The notes under the pieces are model-generated. The model made no database searches, was not told the DNA's origin, and saw nothing but the letters and a program-made list of their open reading frames with translations. This document shows positions 62,868 to 64,000 of a stretch of 64,000 nt of DNA, piece after piece. The stretch's first letter is position 1. Each line of letters begins with the position of its first letter. Made by a program: the position numbers and the translations under genes. The stretch comes from Acinetobacter rathckeae (GTDB taxonomy: Bacteria > Pseudomonadota > Gammaproteobacteria > Pseudomonadales > Moraxellaceae), in the NCBI RefSeq assembly GCF_015627125.1, contig NZ_VTDO01000005.1:62001-126000 (forward strand), read 5' to 3'.

Positions 62868-63308
62868 ATGGGCCTTTGGATTACCGTAATTATTGTAATA
62901 TTTGTTGTAGGTTCAATCTTTGGTGCACGTGTTAACCCTAGAGAAAAAGCATTGGGTGAAACGCGTGACAAGGCACGAAAAATGGGTCTTTACCCTCGCT
63001 TATTGCCTGCACCTGCTTGGACAAATATTGAAAAAGCGGCAGAAAATCGAGCCAGCATGGTGGCGTACTATAATGTGTTGCTACCACAAGCAAGATTACC
63101 ACTGATGCGTGCTTGTGTTGAAAATGGCATGTTTACTGTGGTGCATGGTGCGGAAAAATTTAAAGATTATCCTGTGCCATTAAAAGGTATTTATGCGGTA
63201 GATATGCAAGCCAACAGTATCGGGTTGTACTGGAATGAAGAGGCTGATCTGCACGGCACACAATTAGAACAGATGAAAACCTTTTTAATGTCTTTAGCAG
63301 ACGTTTAA
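62868..63308 (+). CDS. Uncharacterised membrane protein upstream of topA
   Basis: The 146-residue protein has one N-terminal transmembrane helix (about 2-20, [18 protein letters not shown]) and a cytoplasmic body with [21 protein letters not shown] and an ENGMFTV stretch. I do not recognise its function. Its position just before topA, same strand and 25 bp apart, suggests co-transcription. ATG 62868 is preferred because the ATG at 62856 touches the AGGAG site. Confidence 0.72.
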   Translation: MGLWITVIIVIFVVGSIFGARVNPREKALGETRDKARKMGLYPRLLPAPAWTNIEKAAENRASMVAYYNVLLPQARLPLMRACVENGMFTVVHGAEKFKDYPVPLKGIYAVDMQANSIGLYWNEEADLHGTQLEQMKTFLMSLADV

Positions 63309-63333
63309 TTTAGCAATAGGATACAAACAACAC

Positions 63334-64000
63334 ATGGCGAATGCTTCTACAACCACAGCAAAACGCACCACAGCAAAAGCAGCTACAGCAGAGAAAAAAC
63401 GTGCTTTAGTGATTGTGGAGTCGCCTGCTAAAGCCAAAACCATTAATAAATACTTGGGTTCAGAATATATTGTTCGTTCATCGGTTGGGCATGTGCGTGA
63501 TTTACCGACAGGTGGTTCAGCAAAAACCACAGAGAAAAAACCTGCAACACGTACTAAATTAACTGATGAACAAAAGCAAAAAAAAGCACAACAAGCATTA
63601 GTTAACCGTATGGGGATTGACCCAGAGCATGACTGGAAAGCACATTATGAAGTGCTACCAGGCAAAGAAAATGTAGTCTCTGAGCTTAAAAAACTTGCTG
63701 CACAAGCTGATGAAATCTATCTCGCAACCGATTTGGACCGTGAAGGGGAAGCGATTGCGTGGCATTTAAGAGAAGTGATTGGTGGTGATGAATCACGTTA
63801 TCACCGTGTGGTCTTTAACGAAATTACTAAAAATGCCATCCAAGATGCCTTCAAAAAGCCTACTCGTTTAGACATAGACCGTGTTAATGCACAGCAAGCA
63901 CGTCGCTTTTTAGACCGTGTGGTTGGCTTTATGATTTCACCTTTGCTGTGGGAGAAAATTGCAAGAGGTCTTTCGGCAGGGCGAGTACAGTCGGTGGCTG
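63334..64000 (+). CDS. topA: DNA topoisomerase I, N-terminal part
   Basis: The reading frame runs off the window's right edge, giving the first 222 residues. After an Ala/Thr/Lys-rich leader of about 20 residues come [18 protein letters not shown] and the toprim [13 protein letters not shown], the acidic triad for metal binding. The fragment ends just after [12 protein letters not shown]. Topoisomerase I relaxes negative supercoils. It starts with ATG at 63334; the preceding AATAGGA is a usable ribosome-binding site. Confidence 0.97.
   Translation, partial: MANASTTTAKRTTAKAATAEKKRALVIVESPAKAKTINKYLGSEYIVRSSVGHVRDLPTGGSAKTTEKKPATRTKLTDEQKQKKAQQALVNRMGIDPEHDWKAHYEVLPGKENVVSELKKLAAQADEIYLATDLDREGEAIAWHLREVIGGDESRYHRVVFNEITKNAIQDAFKKPTRLDIDRVNAQQARRFLDRVVGFMISPLLWEKIARGLSAGRVQSVA

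Overview
The window looks like chromosomal DNA of an Acinetobacter or a very close Moraxellaceae relative; I cannot name the species. The reasons are an AT-rich gammaproteobacterial gene set, an MdfA/CraA-type efflux gene, a fimL-pilGHIJ-chpA-chpC locus without pilK or chpB, the order leuC-leuD-(lipoprotein)-leuB facing truA-ansA-fimV-asd, and FimV encoded as two proteins. Most genes are core housekeeping genes. No prophage, CRISPR array, rRNA or intact insertion sequence is visible.

Layout. 1-6350: tail of an FAD-linked oxidase, a three-domain aminopeptidase P, the drug exporter and a YccS-type membrane protein. 6870-17726: twitching-motility signalling. It holds a roadblock/LC7 protein, FimL, the response regulators PilG and PilH, the CheW-like PilI, the receptor PilJ, the hybrid kinase ChpA and a second CheW-like protein. 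17794-24351: a PerM-type transporter, an orphan ParA ATPase, a membrane-anchored nuclease-like protein, envelope proteins (one a chagasin-type protease inhibitor), a methyltransferase and an uncharacterised alpha/beta hydrolase. 24399-27855: glyS, glyQ and a PspC protein. 28079-34881: a lipoprotein, two identical tRNA-Lys genes, rne, and divergent rluC plus a HAD phosphatase. 34818-42312: a LysR regulator, an AT-rich gap holding an IS982-family relic, a metallo-beta-lactamase-fold hydrolase, and divergent catalase and katG. 42372-46929: ptsP, rppH, another HAD phosphatase and a small SH3 protein. 46979-51943: a LysR regulator with leuC, leuD and leuB. 52017-59964: a decayed membrane-protein gene, infA, truA, asparaginase, split fimV, asd, a lipid A acyltransferase and a tautomerase-like protein. 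60032-64000: uup, slyX, a small membrane protein and the start of topA.

How the genes fit together. The strongest theme is type IV pilus control. In Pseudomonas, FimV (here 54565-57206), FimL and PilG form one polar signalling complex with the Pil-Chp chemosensory array. All of these are in the window, at two loci about 37 kb apart. Other groups are leucine biosynthesis (leuC, leuD, leuB), peroxide defence (catalase plus KatG), RNA turnover and modification (rne, rluC, rppH, truA) and translation (glyQS, infA, tRNA-Lys).

The observations I consider most worth checking are the clean FimV split at the membrane boundary, the roadblock protein beside the Pil-Chp genes, the Cys-Pro N-termini shared by the two divergent haem peroxidases, and two undisclosed-by-ORF relics: an IS982 transposase at 36410-36700 and a three-helix membrane protein at 52017-52349.
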